DNA of 64,000 nt from Campylobacter sp. VBCF_01 NA2 (GTDB lineage Bacteria; Campylobacterota; Campylobacteria; Campylobacterales; Campylobacteraceae). The first letter of the stretch is position 1. Each line of letters starts with the position of its first letter. A program made the translations under genes and the position numbers. The notes beneath the pieces were generated by a model. That model was not told the origin of the DNA. It made no database searches and worked only from the letters and a program-made list of their open reading frames with translations. The stretch lies in the NCBI RefSeq assembly GCF_027797205.1, contig NZ_CP115607.1, positions 992,001 through 1,056,000 on the forward strand, written 5' to 3'. Positions 11,941 to 22,685 of the stretch are shown here, piece by piece.

Positions 11941-12786
11941 TTAGAAAAAATAGTATTTTACAATACCTTTAAAAGTTTGCCATTTATAAATATTTGAAAA
12001 CGCTAAATTTAAATATCTTTTTGCAATTGCTTTATCGTTTCTAGCATACGCACCAAATAGCAATAACCTTCGTCTATCTGCTATTTTTTTAAATTTTTCA
12101 TCATAATCCCACTTTTGCAATACCTTTTCTACCCCTTCGACCATCTTGGCATAATTAGCCGTTATATTTGTGCCGTGCTTTCTATAATACGATAAATATT
12201 CATCGATATGGGCTATTTTGTATCCTGCATGTGTTATTCTAAGCCACATATCTAAATCTTCTATAATCATATTTTCATCATATCCGCCAAGTTTTTTTAA
12301 AACTTCGCTTTTTATCATCGCAGTCGGCGCTGAGATAAGATCAAATTCCAACAAAGTTTCAAAATCATACTTTTTATCGAATTTTAATGATATTTTATTT
12401 TCATAATTTTCATTAAATTCTATATGATTTCCGCAACACACGGCGACATCTGGATTTTCTTCCATAAATTTAACCTGTTTTTCTATTTTATCTAGGATAA
12501 ATTTATCATCACTTGCGACCGCGCAAAAATACTTTCCATTTGCTAAATTTAAACCTTCGTTCAAGGTGGCACAAAGCCCTTTATTTGGTCTATGAATAAA
12601 TTTAAATTTATACTCATCGGCAAGTTTTTGAATAATACTTACAGAATTATCCTTCGAGCCATCATCGATTACGATTAGTTCTATATTTTTATATGTTTGA
12701 TTAAGCACGGATTTTATGCTATCACTAACATATTTTTCGTGATTATAGCTAGGGATTACAACACTAACAAGTGGCATATTTTGCAT
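11941..12786 (-). CDS. GT2 family glycosyltransferase
   Basis: 281 residues with the standard GT-A opening VSVVIPSYNHEKYVSDSIKS, VIDDGSKDNS, an Asp-rich ASDDKF in the DXD position, and IIEDLDMWLRI containing the catalytic-base region. GT2 enzymes of this size are usually soluble and add one residue. It starts one base after the flippase stop on the same strand. Very AT-rich. A good candidate, with its neighbour, for transfer of the 3-acetamido sugar, but no donor can be read from sequence. Confidence 0.8.
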   Translation of the reverse strand: MQNMPLVSVVIPSYNHEKYVSDSIKSVLNQTYKNIELIVIDDGSKDNSVSIIQKLADEYKFKFIHRPNKGLCATLNEGLNLANGKYFCAVASDDKFILDKIEKQVKFMEENPDVAVCCGNHIEFNENYENKISLKFDKKYDFETLLEFDLISAPTAMIKSEVLKKLGGYDENMIIEDLDMWLRITHAGYKIAHIDEYLSYYRKHGTNITANYAKMVEGVEKVLQKWDYDEKFKKIADRRRLLLFGAYARNDKAIAKRYLNLAFSNIYKWQTFKGIVKYYFF

Positions 12787-14232
12787 TTATTTCCTTTGAA
12801 ATTTATTTTTAAATTTTATCATAATAAATTCAAGTTCTTCTTCTTTTAAAATTTTAAGAACCAAAATATAACTAAAAAATCCGACAACAACAGCGCAAAT
12901 CAACCTTAGCATAATGTCATCTACGCAAATTTTAGCAACACTCATCAAACAAGCCATTATGATTGTAGATATAATGATTTTGCGAATATGCCAAAGCTGT
13001 TTTACCCCGCCAAATTTATAATTTTTAGAACAAATATATGAATTTATAAAAAAACATAAAAAACTAGCCGAAAATTTACCAATCACAATCGCTTTCAAAC
13101 CAATCGGAAATGTAATAGCCATAGTTAAAAATATAATAGGCAATTTGATAAATTCGATTTTTAAAAAAAGATCGCTTCGCCCAATGGCAGTTAAAATATT
13201 TAAATTTAAACCAGAAATCGGCGTAAATATATATGACAAAGAAAACCAAAACAATAACTCTGCTGCCATTAACCACTTTTGCGTTAGCAAAATCAAAATA
13301 AATTCTTTTGAAACGACAGCCAAACCTACCATGACAGGAAATGTCATCAGCGAAATTATTTTTACCAAACGCTTAAAAACTTTCACCAATTCTTCTTTAT
13401 TGTCCTGTAAAGATGACATTAAAGGAAAAGTAGTCGTTATAACGACACTACTAAGAGCACCGAAAATCGAACGAGGAAAGGCTTCACCCTGCGAATAATA
13501 ACCTAAATCTTTTGTGTTGTAAATTTTTCCAATAGCTGTATTGTATATAGCATTTACGACAACAGCGATAAGACCGACGCCAACTAGTTTTGAGCCATAA
13601 GAGAATAGTCTGTTAAATGAACTTTTACTAAACCATGTTTTTGGTATCCAACCACCAAAATACCAATACAAAACAAAAATCAAAAAATTTTTAGTTAGCT
13701 CTTGCCAAATAAGCGACCACACGCCAAAGCCGTTATAAGCTAAAATAATTCCTAAAATTCCGGATATTATCACGGCTACTAAATTTATCAAAGCCAATGC
13801 TTTGAAATTTACAACCATTTGAAATCTTGCTATTTGAACCACGCAAAAAGCATTTAAAATGATATTTAAAAATAAAACTCGTTGTATCGTGGTTAGCTCT
13901 GGGACTTTATAAAATTCGCTTATAGCTGGTGCAGCAAAAAACAGCACAATATAAAAAACTAGTCCAATAGCTACATTAAATATAAAAGTAGTGGAAAAAT
14001 CTTGCTCCGTGCAACCTTTTTTTTGTATAAGTGCTCTGACAAAACCACCTTCTATAAAAATATTTGCCAAACTAAAAAAAGCAACCAAAAGTGCTATTGT
14101 CCCAATATCATTTGGTGAAAGCAAACGCACCAAAATAATATTTAAAACAAATCCAATAGCCTGAACGCCAAATTTTTCCAAAGCATTCCACAAAATGCCA
14201 AATTTGGTTTTTTGAATTATGTTTTCTTGCAA
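12787..14232 (-). CDS. Wzx-type (MOP superfamily) polysaccharide flippase
   Basis: 481 residues, mostly hydrophobic, with about 12-14 membrane segments. N-terminus (TKFGILWNALEKFGVQAIGFVLNIILVRLLSPNDIGTIA in parts) matches the WzxC/RfbX group that flips undecaprenyl-PP-linked glycans. In C. jejuni this job in the pgl locus is done by the unrelated ABC transporter PglK, which is absent from this window. Start is a TTG, five bases beyond the stop of a small upstream ORF. The likely role is moving the finished N-glycan precursor to the periplasm for PglB; a second glycan pathway cannot be excluded. Confidence 0.85.
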   Translation of the reverse strand: MQENIIQKTKFGILWNALEKFGVQAIGFVLNIILVRLLSPNDIGTIALLVAFFSLANIFIEGGFVRALIQKKGCTEQDFSTTFIFNVAIGLVFYIVLFFAAPAISEFYKVPELTTIQRVLFLNIILNAFCVVQIARFQMVVNFKALALINLVAVIISGILGIILAYNGFGVWSLIWQELTKNFLIFVLYWYFGGWIPKTWFSKSSFNRLFSYGSKLVGVGLIAVVVNAIYNTAIGKIYNTKDLGYYSQGEAFPRSIFGALSSVVITTTFPLMSSLQDNKEELVKVFKRLVKIISLMTFPVMVGLAVVSKEFILILLTQKWLMAAELLFWFSLSYIFTPISGLNLNILTAIGRSDLFLKIEFIKLPIIFLTMAITFPIGLKAIVIGKFSASFLCFFINSYICSKNYKFGGVKQLWHIRKIIISTIIMACLMSVAKICVDDIMLRLICAVVVGFFSYILVLKILKEEELEFIMIKFKNKFQRK

Positions 14233-14236
14233 AATT

Positions 14237-14383
14237 TTATTCCAAACTTAGAGTTGTTTTAATTTCATTTTGTAAATTCAATACAATATTTTCATATTTA
14301 ATCATTTTTATAGTGTTTAAATCCCTTATGAATTCAACGATAAAATTTGGCAAAATTCTTTTTATAAGATCTTTTATATTCAC
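14237..14383 (-). CDS. Small 48-residue ORF, possibly a glycan-gene remnant
   Basis: A GTG-started frame overlaps the aminotransferase stop by one base (TAGTG), is preceded by GGGGA, and ends five bases before the TTG of the flippase, so it fills the gap exactly. The product starts [18 protein letters not shown], similar in style to the amphipathic N-terminus of many FkbM-type methyltransferases and surface-glycan transferases, and then stops. It could be a real small membrane-associated peptide or the leftover 5' end of a deleted gene. I recognise no family. Confidence 0.45.
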   Translation of the reverse strand: MNIKDLIKRILPNFIVEFIRDLNTIKMIKYENIVLNLQNEIKTTLSLE

Positions 14384-15501
14384 TATTTTCCCCAAGAATT
14401 CAAAACTTCCACGACCTTTTGAATTTGCTCTTTTTCAAGCACACCGCTCATCGGCAAACTTAAAATTTCAGCGTGAATTTGCTCACTTATCGGATAACTC
14501 TGATTATTCCACTCTTTGTAAGCCATTTGCTTATGTGGCGGGATTGGATAGTGGATTAAAGTCTGAATTTCGTGTTTTGCCAAATATTTTTGTAGCTCAT
14601 CGCGGTTTTTAGAACGAACGGCGAAAATATGCCAAACATGGCTTTTTATCTCTTTTGCATTTGTGCCAAACTCAAACGGCAAGATTAAATTTTCATTTTT
14701 TATATTGTCTAAATAAAAATCCGCCACTTCCCTACGAGCCGAAATTTCAGCGTCCAAATATCTAAGCTTCGCTCTAAGCATAGCTGCTTGGATTTCATCA
14801 AGGCGAGAATTTATGCCTTGGTATAAATTCTCATACTTTTTGTGGCTTCCGTAATTTGCAAGAGCCCTTATGGTATTTGCTAGGCTTTCGTCATTTGTCG
14901 TAACTGCTCCGCCATCTCCAAGTGCGCCTAAATTTTTACCCGGATAAAAGCTAAAACCACTTGCATCGCCTAAATTTCCGCTTCGTTTCTCGCCAAAATA
15001 TGCTCCGTGCGACTGAGCTGAGTCTTCGACGACTTTTAGATTATATTTTTTTGCAATGCCTAAAATTTTATCCATTTCGCAAGTTTGTCCGTATAAATGC
15101 ACAGGCAAAATCGCCTTTGTTTTTGGCGTGATTTTTTCTTCGATTTTATCTGCGTCGAGCAAATATGAGTTTAAATTTGGCTCGACTAAAACAGGCTTTA
15201 AATTATTCATAGAAATCGCTAAAATTGACGCTATATAGGTATTTGCAGGGACTATGACCTCATCATTTTCACTCATCACGCCCAGCTCTTTATAGGCTCT
15301 AAAAATCAAATTTAGCGCATCTAGTCCGTTTGCTACGCCAACGCAAAATTTGCTACCGCAAAATTTGGCAAATTCGTCTTCAAATGCTTCGCACTCACTT
15401 CCGTGAATATACCAACCACTATCGATAACTCGCTCACAAGCCTTTAAAAGCTCGTTTTTATACTGCGAATTTATCGCCTTTAAATCCAAAAATGGTATCA
15501 T
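14383..15501 (-). CDS. dTDP-3-oxo-hexose aminotransferase (QdtB/FdtB-type)
   Basis: 372 residues, DegT/DnrJ/EryC1 family. Lys189 in [16 protein letters not shown] is the PLP lysine and Asp160 in [11 protein letters not shown] its partner. [15 protein letters not shown] and the [23 protein letters not shown] stretch (in parts) are characteristic of the subgroup that aminates C3 of dTDP-3-keto-6-deoxyhexoses. Product would be dTDP-3-amino-3,6-dideoxy-galactose or -glucose. It overlaps the acetyltransferase upstream by four bases, in the order found in dTDP-Fuc3NAc/Qui3NAc clusters. Confidence 0.87.
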   Translation of the reverse strand: MIPFLDLKAINSQYKNELLKACERVIDSGWYIHGSECEAFEDEFAKFCGSKFCVGVANGLDALNLIFRAYKELGVMSENDEVIVPANTYIASILAISMNNLKPVLVEPNLNSYLLDADKIEEKITPKTKAILPVHLYGQTCEMDKILGIAKKYNLKVVEDSAQSHGAYFGEKRSGNLGDASGFSFYPGKNLGALGDGGAVTTNDESLANTIRALANYGSHKKYENLYQGINSRLDEIQAAMLRAKLRYLDAEISARREVADFYLDNIKNENLILPFEFGTNAKEIKSHVWHIFAVRSKNRDELQKYLAKHEIQTLIHYPIPPHKQMAYKEWNNQSYPISEQIHAEILSLPMSGVLEKEQIQKVVEVLNSWGK

Positions 15502-16010
15502 TTTTCTTCCTTTTTACAATCTTTACAAACTAAACTTTCATCGCATTTTTGCCCACATTTGCAGACATATCCTTTAAAACAAGCCGGATTTCCATACCAA
15601 AGCTCTTGTTTGCCGATATTTTTAGTTACCACGCTTCCAGCTCCGACCATAGCGTATTCGCCGATATTTACACCGCAAATTATAGTCGAATTTGCACCGA
15701 TACTTGCGCCTTTTTGTATGGTTGTTTTCGCAAATTCTTTATATTGTTTGCTTCGTGGCAAAAAATCGTTTGTGAAAGTAACATTTGGGCCTATAAAAGC
15801 GTCATTTTCAATTCTCACGCCATCCCAAATTTGAACACCGCTTTTAATCGTTACATTATCGCCGATTTGCACATCGTTTTCCACAAAAACATTGAAATTT
15901 ATGTTGCAATTTTTGCCGATTTTTGCGCCTTTTAAAACTACGCAAAATTGCCAAATATTTGTATTTTCGCCGATATTTTCGCTTTGGACTTCACTACTTT
16001 GGTGTATCAT
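15498..16010 (-). CDS. dTDP-3-amino-hexose N-acetyltransferase (QdtC/FdtC-type)
   Basis: 170 residues, left-handed beta-helix acyltransferase with hexapeptide repeats throughout ([32 protein letters not shown]). [11 protein letters not shown] matches the 3-N-acetyltransferase/WbpD subgroup. The C-terminal tail carries paired cysteines (CKCGQKC, CKDC) that could bind zinc, a feature seen in some relatives. It acetylates the 3-amine from acetyl-CoA, completing dTDP-Fuc3NAc or dTDP-Qui3NAc. ATGA overlaps couple it to both neighbours. Confidence 0.87.
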   Translation of the reverse strand: MIHQSSEVQSENIGENTNIWQFCVVLKGAKIGKNCNINFNVFVENDVQIGDNVTIKSGVQIWDGVRIENDAFIGPNVTFTNDFLPRSKQYKEFAKTTIQKGASIGANSTIICGVNIGEYAMVGAGSVVTKNIGKQELWYGNPACFKGYVCKCGQKCDESLVCKDCKKEEK

Positions 16011-16408
16011 CGCACGACCTTTAAAAACTCATCATAATCTCTTATATAATCGCTCTCATCATAGTGTTCGCTAGCTAGCACCATAATCACACAATTTTCG
16101 CTAAAATCTTTCATCTCTCGCCAAATAAAATTATCAATAAAAAGTCCTAAATTTGGCTTATCTAGCCTAAATTCTTTTTTTTCTGTTCCGTCATCTAAAA
16201 TAAATGTGCAAGCGCCACTTACACAAACGGCGATTTGTTTTAAATTTTTATGAGCGTGAAATCCGCGATCTACGCCGTTTTTATTACCATAAATATAATA
16301 AACTCTTTTTATATCAAACGGCACATTTTTATTTGCTTCAAGTGCTACCAAAAAGCCCCGTTCATCACCAAATTCTTTAAATTCTAAAATTTTACAACTA
16401 CTTAGCAT
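16007..16408 (-). CDS. dTDP-4-keto-6-deoxyglucose 3,4-ketoisomerase (FdtA/QdtA family)
   Basis: 133-residue cupin. [11 protein letters not shown] supplies the catalytic histidines and [19 protein letters not shown] is the family's C-terminal signature. It moves the keto group from C4 to C3 of the RmlB product, setting the C4 stereochemistry that decides between fucose-type and quinovose-type products. Residues 17 and 97 are both Arg (DERGFL; IWREMK). From memory, QdtA has Tyr17/Arg97 and FdtA Arg17/His97, so this is a mixed pair and the product is not assignable. It overlaps rmlB by 11 bases. Confidence 0.88.
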   Translation of the reverse strand: MLSSCKILEFKEFGDERGFLVALEANKNVPFDIKRVYYIYGNKNGVDRGFHAHKNLKQIAVCVSGACTFILDDGTEKKEFRLDKPNLGLFIDNFIWREMKDFSENCVIMVLASEHYDESDYIRDYDEFLKVVR

Positions 16409-17408
16409 ATTTTTTCACATACCATTCTACGGTTTTGATTATACCGCTATCAAAGGTTTCATCGGCTTTCCAACCAAGTTCCCCTTCGATTTTACTAGCG
16501 TCAATCGCATAGCGTCTATCGTGCCCTGCTCTATCTTTTACAAAAGCGATTTGCTCTTTATAGCTAATGCTTTTTGGGCAAATTTCATCTAAAATTTCGC
16601 AAATTTTATGTGCGATTTGCAAATTTGTTCGCTCGTTTCTGCCACCGATATTATAAGTTTCTCCGCCTTTGCCTTTATGAAAAGCTAAATCAATTCCCTT
16701 GCAGTGATCAAGCACAAAAAGCCAATCTCTTATATTTTTGCCGTCTCCATAAATCGGAATTTTATTGCCATTTAAAGCATTGCGGATTATAGTTGGGATT
16801 AGCTTTTCGTCGTGTTGCTTAAAACCATAATTATTCGAACAATTTGTAATAATCGTATCGAGCCCAAAAGTATGATGATAGCTTCTAACTATCATATCAG
16901 AACCCGCTTTTGAAGCAGAATACGGCGAATTTGGAGCGTATGGCGTAGTCTCGCTAAAATACCCGCTCTCGCCCAAGCTTCCATAAACTTCATCGGTTGA
17001 AATATGGTGAAATCTAGCACCCATAAATTCGTCTTTATACTTAAACGGCTCATCTAGCCAACACTTTTTAGCCGCGTCAATTAGCGTATGTGTGCCAAGC
17101 ACATTTGTTTTGACAAAAACGCTAGGATTTTTTATAGAATTATCCACATGGCTTTCAGCCGCAAAATGAATAACGCCACTAAATTTAAACTCGCTAAAAA
17201 GCTCGTCAATAAGATTTCTATCGCAAATATCGCCTTTTATAAATTTATATCTTGGATTGTTTTCGCATTCACGCAAATTTTCTAAATTTCCGGCATAGGT
17301 AAGCAAGTCTAAATTTATAATTTTATAATTATCATATTTTTCCAAAAAATACGGCACAAAATTTGAGCCGATAAATCCGGCACAGCCTGTAACTAAGATA
17401 TTTTTCAT
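16398..17408 (-). CDS. rmlB: dTDP-glucose 4,6-dehydratase
   Basis: 336 residues, extended SDR. NAD-binding TGCAGFIGS at 7-15, catalytic TDE at 138-140 and Y163-x3-K167 (YSASK), and the substrate motifs [14 protein letters not shown]. It converts dTDP-glucose to dTDP-4-keto-6-deoxyglucose. No rmlC or rmlD accompanies it, so the product goes to the ketoisomerase-aminotransferase-acetyltransferase branch and not to dTDP-rhamnose. Overlaps rmlA by four bases. Confidence 0.94.
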   Translation of the reverse strand: MKNILVTGCAGFIGSNFVPYFLEKYDNYKIINLDLLTYAGNLENLRECENNPRYKFIKGDICDRNLIDELFSEFKFSGVIHFAAESHVDNSIKNPSVFVKTNVLGTHTLIDAAKKCWLDEPFKYKDEFMGARFHHISTDEVYGSLGESGYFSETTPYAPNSPYSASKAGSDMIVRSYHHTFGLDTIITNCSNNYGFKQHDEKLIPTIIRNALNGNKIPIYGDGKNIRDWLFVLDHCKGIDLAFHKGKGGETYNIGGRNERTNLQIAHKICEILDEICPKSISYKEQIAFVKDRAGHDRRYAIDASKIEGELGWKADETFDSGIIKTVEWYVKKYAK

Positions 17409-18271
17409 TTTTCGCCTACCAAATTTTTTAAATATCTGCCATACTCATTTTTAGAAAGCGATTTTGCGATATTTAAAATTTTTTCTTTATCTATCCAGCC
17501 GTTTGCATAGGCGATTTCTTCGAGACAAGCTACTTGCGTGGCTTGGTTATTTTGTATAGTTTGCACAAATGCACTTGCTTGCAAAAGTGTCTCATGAGTG
17601 CCAGTATCTAGCCATGCAAAACCACGACCCAGTAACTCCACGCTGAGTTTTCCGCGTTTTAAATATTCTTGATTAATGCTAGTGATTTCTAACTCGCCAC
17701 GATCGCTAGGCTTGACATTTTTAGCAATTTCAACAACATCATTATCATAAAAATAAAGTCCGGTTGCAGCGAAATTTGACTTTGGATTTTGTGGTTTTTC
17801 TTCTACGCTTAAAACTTGTTTATTTTCGTCAAATTCAATCACCCCAAAGCGTTCTGGATCTTTCACATGATAGCCAAAAATAGTAGCACCTTCTCTATTT
17901 ACGGCATTTTTTAGCAAATCGCTAAAACCTTGCCCGTAAAAAATATTATCGCCTAAAACTAGGCAAACTCTATCTTTGCCGATAAATTCTTCGCCGATTA
18001 TAAAAGCTTGTGCAAGACCGTCAGGGCTTGGTTGGACTGCGTAGCTCAAATTTAGCCCCCAATCGCTTCCGTCGCCTAAAAGTTCTTTAAATTTGCCTAT
18101 GTCTTGTGGAGTTGAAATCACCAAAATATCGCGAATATGAGCAAGCATCAAAACAGAAAGCGGATAATAAATCATCGGTTTATCATAAATCGGCAAAAGC
18201 TGTTTGCTAATGCTTCTAGTTATCGGATATAGCCTTGTCCCGCTACCACCGGCTAAAATTATACCTTTCAT
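17405..18271 (-). CDS. rmlA: Glucose-1-phosphate thymidylyltransferase
   Basis: 288 residues. [11 protein letters not shown] is the nucleotidyltransferase signature, followed by [15 protein letters not shown] and [10 protein letters not shown], all as in RmlA. It makes dTDP-glucose from dTTP and glucose-1-phosphate, the entry to the dTDP-sugar branch. First of six consecutive overlapping or abutting sugar genes. It begins ten bases after the galE stop, so galE and the dTDP genes are very likely one operon. Confidence 0.95.
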   Translation of the reverse strand: MKGIILAGGSGTRLYPITRSISKQLLPIYDKPMIYYPLSVLMLAHIRDILVISTPQDIGKFKELLGDGSDWGLNLSYAVQPSPDGLAQAFIIGEEFIGKDRVCLVLGDNIFYGQGFSDLLKNAVNREGATIFGYHVKDPERFGVIEFDENKQVLSVEEKPQNPKSNFAATGLYFYDNDVVEIAKNVKPSDRGELEITSINQEYLKRGKLSVELLGRGFAWLDTGTHETLLQASAFVQTIQNNQATQVACLEEIAYANGWIDKEKILNIAKSLSKNEYGRYLKNLVGEK

Positions 18272-18280
18272 AAACTTTCC

Positions 18281-19270
18281 TTAAATCTTTCTTTCCCAAT
18301 TTAGCGCACTTTGGATTATCTCGTCTAAATCCTCGTGGCATGGAACCCAGGTTGTTTGGAAACGAATTTTTGAAGCATTTGAGATTAGACAAGCTGGATC
18401 GCCCTCGCGACGCGGCGCGATTTCGACCGCAAAATCCACTCCACTTACCTTTTTGGCCTCACTGATGACCTCTTTGACGCTAAATCCAGTGCCATAGCCC
18501 ACATTAAAGACATTGCTGTCGTTGGTTTGCAAGTATTCTAGCACCGCTAAATGCGCACTCGCAAGATCCTCGACATGGATATAGTCCCTGATACAAGTGC
18601 CGTCTTTGGTATCGTAATCATCGCCGAAAATATACATTTTGTCGCGTTTGCCAGTGATTGTTTGGGTTGCGATTTTGATTAGGTGAGTGGCGTTTGGATA
18701 GTTTTGACCAATTAGTCCGTCGCTTGACGCGCCCGCGACATTAAAATAGCGCAAAATTCCAAATTTAAAATCCTTGTTCGCAGCGGCTGTATCTTTTAGT
18801 ATCCACTCGACCATAAGCTTGCTTTTGCCATACGGATTTATCGGAGCTTGCGGACTTTCCTCGGTTACTTTGCCGTTTTCTGGCTCGCCATAAGTCGCCG
18901 CTGTCGAGCTGAAAATGAAGTTTTTCACGCCGTATTTTTGGCAAAGCGCGATTAAATTTATCGCGTTTGCGGTGTTGTTTAGATAGTATTTTATCGGGTT
19001 TTTCACACTCTCGGCAACCTCGATAAATGCCGCGAAATGGATAATCGCGTCAAATTTTCCTTTTTTAAAAATTTCCTCGATTACTGGCAAATTTTCCAAA
19101 TTTTCTTTGATAAATTCAAACTCGCCCACGCTTTTAAGCGCGTCGATTGCCTTCATTGAGCCTTTGCAAAGATTATCGACAACCACGATTTCATGGCGAT
19201 TTGATTCTAAAAGTTGCTTTAAAACATGTGAGCCGATATACCCAGCGCCACCTGTAACTAAAATTTTCAT
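18281..19270 (-). CDS. galE: UDP-glucose/UDP-GlcNAc 4-epimerase (GalE/Gne type)
   Basis: 329 residues, extended SDR: TGGAGYIGSH at 6-15, catalytic S122 region and Y147-x3-K151 (YGKSK), NVAGA. In C. jejuni the orthologue at this end of the pgl locus (Gne) interconverts both UDP-Glc/UDP-Gal and UDP-GlcNAc/UDP-GalNAc and supplies the GalNAc used by PglA, PglJ and PglH. The same supply role is expected here. It is the first gene of the minus-strand glycan cluster; the 44 bp before it are AT-rich and could carry a promoter. Confidence 0.9.
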   Translation of the reverse strand: MKILVTGGAGYIGSHVLKQLLESNRHEIVVVDNLCKGSMKAIDALKSVGEFEFIKENLENLPVIEEIFKKGKFDAIIHFAAFIEVAESVKNPIKYYLNNTANAINLIALCQKYGVKNFIFSSTAATYGEPENGKVTEESPQAPINPYGKSKLMVEWILKDTAAANKDFKFGILRYFNVAGASSDGLIGQNYPNATHLIKIATQTITGKRDKMYIFGDDYDTKDGTCIRDYIHVEDLASAHLAVLEYLQTNDSNVFNVGYGTGFSVKEVISEAKKVSGVDFAVEIAPRREGDPACLISNASKIRFQTTWVPCHEDLDEIIQSALNWERKI

Positions 19271-19314
19271 ATCATTTTCCTTTTAAAAAAATTTTTTGAT
19301 TATACCCTAATTTG

Positions 19315-20151
19315 TTAAATTGCGGGTTTAAGGCGCAAAAATGTAGGAAATCTAGGCTTTTTTTCACTTGTTAAATTTTGGTATTGATAAGTGATAATAG
19401 TGCCGATTTTAGGGGGTTTTGCGCGCCACTCATCGCTCCAACCAGACCCTATTTTAAACTTCACTCCACTTTTTATATCCACGCAAGTTACAGAGCCCAT
19501 TTTGCCCTTGTTTTTGCCATATCCTGGGTTTATGTGCGTGATTTTGCACTCGCTATCACGCATTTTTTTGTATTTTAGGATATTTGCACTGCGCCCGCTC
19601 TCATACAGCGCGTATGGATTTCGGATCACCAGCCCCTCACCGCCATTTTCTACGACCAAATTTAGCATTTCTTCGATTTGTTCGTGCGAACTAACCGGAG
19701 TTTGCGGGATTACGACCAAATTTTGCACGCCGTTTTTTTCGATGAAATTTGATAAAATTTTCATCTTTTCAAACAAATTTTTTCTCTCATTTGGCATATC
19801 AAAAATATAAAATTTAATCTCGCTCCAACGCTCATCTGGCGTGGCTTTGCTCACAATCGAAGCGATTTTTTCAAACTCCCCTCGCCTGCTCCAAAGCTCG
19901 CCTTCGATCATAAAATTTGGAAATCCTTTTGTCCAAGATTCGGGAGCATTTATGATTTTGCCCTTGCGTGAGCGAAGCGTCTTGCCGTCCCATACGGCGC
20001 GGATTCCGTCGAGTTTTTCGCTTACGACCCAGCCTGAGATATCCATACCTTTTTTGTATTCTTTCAGCAACATTGGGCGAAATTCATCGCCAAAAGCCAA
20101 ATTTGCGAAAAATAAAAAAATACAAAAAAGCGTTTTTGCAAATTTATTCAT
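19315..20151 (-). CDS. Exported ATP-dependent DNA ligase
   Basis: 278 residues from the start at MNKFAKTLFC; an earlier ATG seven codons upstream would spoil the signal peptide. Signal peptide with likely cleavage after NLAFG. Adenylation domain with Lys46 in SEKLDGIRAVWDGK, then EGLVIRNPYALY and LKYKKMRDSECKI, and an OB-fold domain. This matches the minimal periplasmic ligases of Campylobacter, Haemophilus and Neisseria. A role in sealing nicks in DNA taken up during transformation has been suggested for such enzymes. Overlaps the exonuclease gene by eight bases. Confidence 0.9.
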   Translation of the reverse strand: MNKFAKTLFCIFLFFANLAFGDEFRPMLLKEYKKGMDISGWVVSEKLDGIRAVWDGKTLRSRKGKIINAPESWTKGFPNFMIEGELWSRRGEFEKIASIVSKATPDERWSEIKFYIFDMPNERKNLFEKMKILSNFIEKNGVQNLVVIPQTPVSSHEQIEEMLNLVVENGGEGLVIRNPYALYESGRSANILKYKKMRDSECKITHINPGYGKNKGKMGSVTCVDIKSGVKFKIGSGWSDEWRAKPPKIGTIITYQYQNLTSEKKPRFPTFLRLKPAI

Positions 20152-21124
20152 TTTTAAATTTCTCAATCTCACGCGCGATAAATTCGCAAAAAATCTCGCT
20201 ATATCCCATATCGGCGCAGTGTTTTTGCAGATACTCGCTCATCAAATTTAGATTATCCAAATAATCATTTAGCAAAATTTTGCCACGCAAAAGCTCGTAT
20301 TTTAGGAAAAGCCAGTATGTATTTAGCGTGTCGCTCTGGCAGTATTCGTCGATTTTATCGCCCTTTTCGTCATAAAACAGCTCCAAAACCTGATCACCAT
20401 GCACATCGTATTTGCCAGGCAGTCCCAAAGACGCGCACAAAAAGTCGAGTTTGAGCCCCCTAACAGAGCCAAAATCGCAAATATGATCGAGCAAATCAAG
20501 GTGAAAAACCCCGTCATATCGCGAGCGATAATTCGTCCATTTATCCTTGTTCGCAAGCTTATCATCAGTGCAAAAATACTCGCTGGCGCTGATATTATGC
20601 ACCATTGCGCGCACCATAATCATCGGCAAATCAAAACCGCGCCCGTTGAAGCTTACAAGGCGTGGATTGTGCGAGTTGATAAAATCGATAAATTTTTTGA
20701 TTTTGCCCTTTTCATCGTCTGCTTGCAGGGTGCTTACACGCACAAATTTGCCAAATTCATCAGCCAAAACCGCGCTGATACTTACGACTTTGTGGAAATT
20801 TATAGGCAAAAACTCGCTTCCTGTTTTTTCCTTGAAATGCGCCATTGCCGCGATTGAGAGCTTTTTGTGGTTTAAAATTTTGCTTTTATCATCGTTAAAA
20901 ATCGGCTCATCGCCGTAAATTTTAGGCAGAGTGTTTGAGACGCTATCATTTTTGCTCTGAATTTTCGCATCAATTCCAGCAAGCAAAATTTTGGCATATT
21001 TTTTTTTGTCAAATTCATCATAGCACTCATCAATGATTTCTTTGTCTAAAATTCGAAGCAAAGCCGCAGTATCAAGCACAGTTTCGCAATCAAAAACGCA
21101 AATGTAAGATTGTTTTTTATTCAT
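20144..21124 (-). CDS. PolB-like 3'-5' exonuclease (DnaQ fold)
   Basis: 326 residues. Exo motif I FDCET (about 11-15), motif II LVSFNGRGFDLPMI, and motif III YCQSDTLNTYWLFLK give the four acidic residues of DEDDy exonucleases. The layout matches the stand-alone family related to the exonuclease domain of DNA polymerase B; no polymerase domain is present. Probably DNA proofreading or repair, cytoplasmic. It is directly coupled to the exported ligase gene downstream. A hairpin separates it from fabI. Confidence 0.82.
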   Translation of the reverse strand: MNKKQSYICVFDCETVLDTAALLRILDKEIIDECYDEFDKKKYAKILLAGIDAKIQSKNDSVSNTLPKIYGDEPIFNDDKSKILNHKKLSIAAMAHFKEKTGSEFLPINFHKVVSISAVLADEFGKFVRVSTLQADDEKGKIKKFIDFINSHNPRLVSFNGRGFDLPMIMVRAMVHNISASEYFCTDDKLANKDKWTNYRSRYDGVFHLDLLDHICDFGSVRGLKLDFLCASLGLPGKYDVHGDQVLELFYDEKGDKIDEYCQSDTLNTYWLFLKYELLRGKILLNDYLDNLNLMSEYLQKHCADMGYSEIFCEFIAREIEKFKNE

Positions 21125-21148
21125 AAATTTTCCATAAAATCAAGCTAG

Positions 21149-21173
21149 TTTATCCGCCAAAACGGCGGATAAA
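21149..21173 (-). terminator. Hairpin downstream of fabI
   Basis: Perfect 10-bp stem (TTTATCCGCC / GGCGGATAAA) with a five-base loop, five bases beyond the fabI stop. Not followed by a strong T run on the minus strand, so it may be a weak terminator or an mRNA-end stabiliser. Confidence 0.6.
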
Positions 21174-21177
21174 AGGA

Positions 21178-22681
<1,504 letters not shown>

Positions 22682-22685
<4 letters not shown>

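Noticed and set aside
18281-19270. dTDP-rhamnose pathway
   Set aside because: rmlA and rmlB are present but rmlC and rmlD are not; the following genes are the isomerase, acetyltransferase and aminotransferase of an amino-sugar branch.
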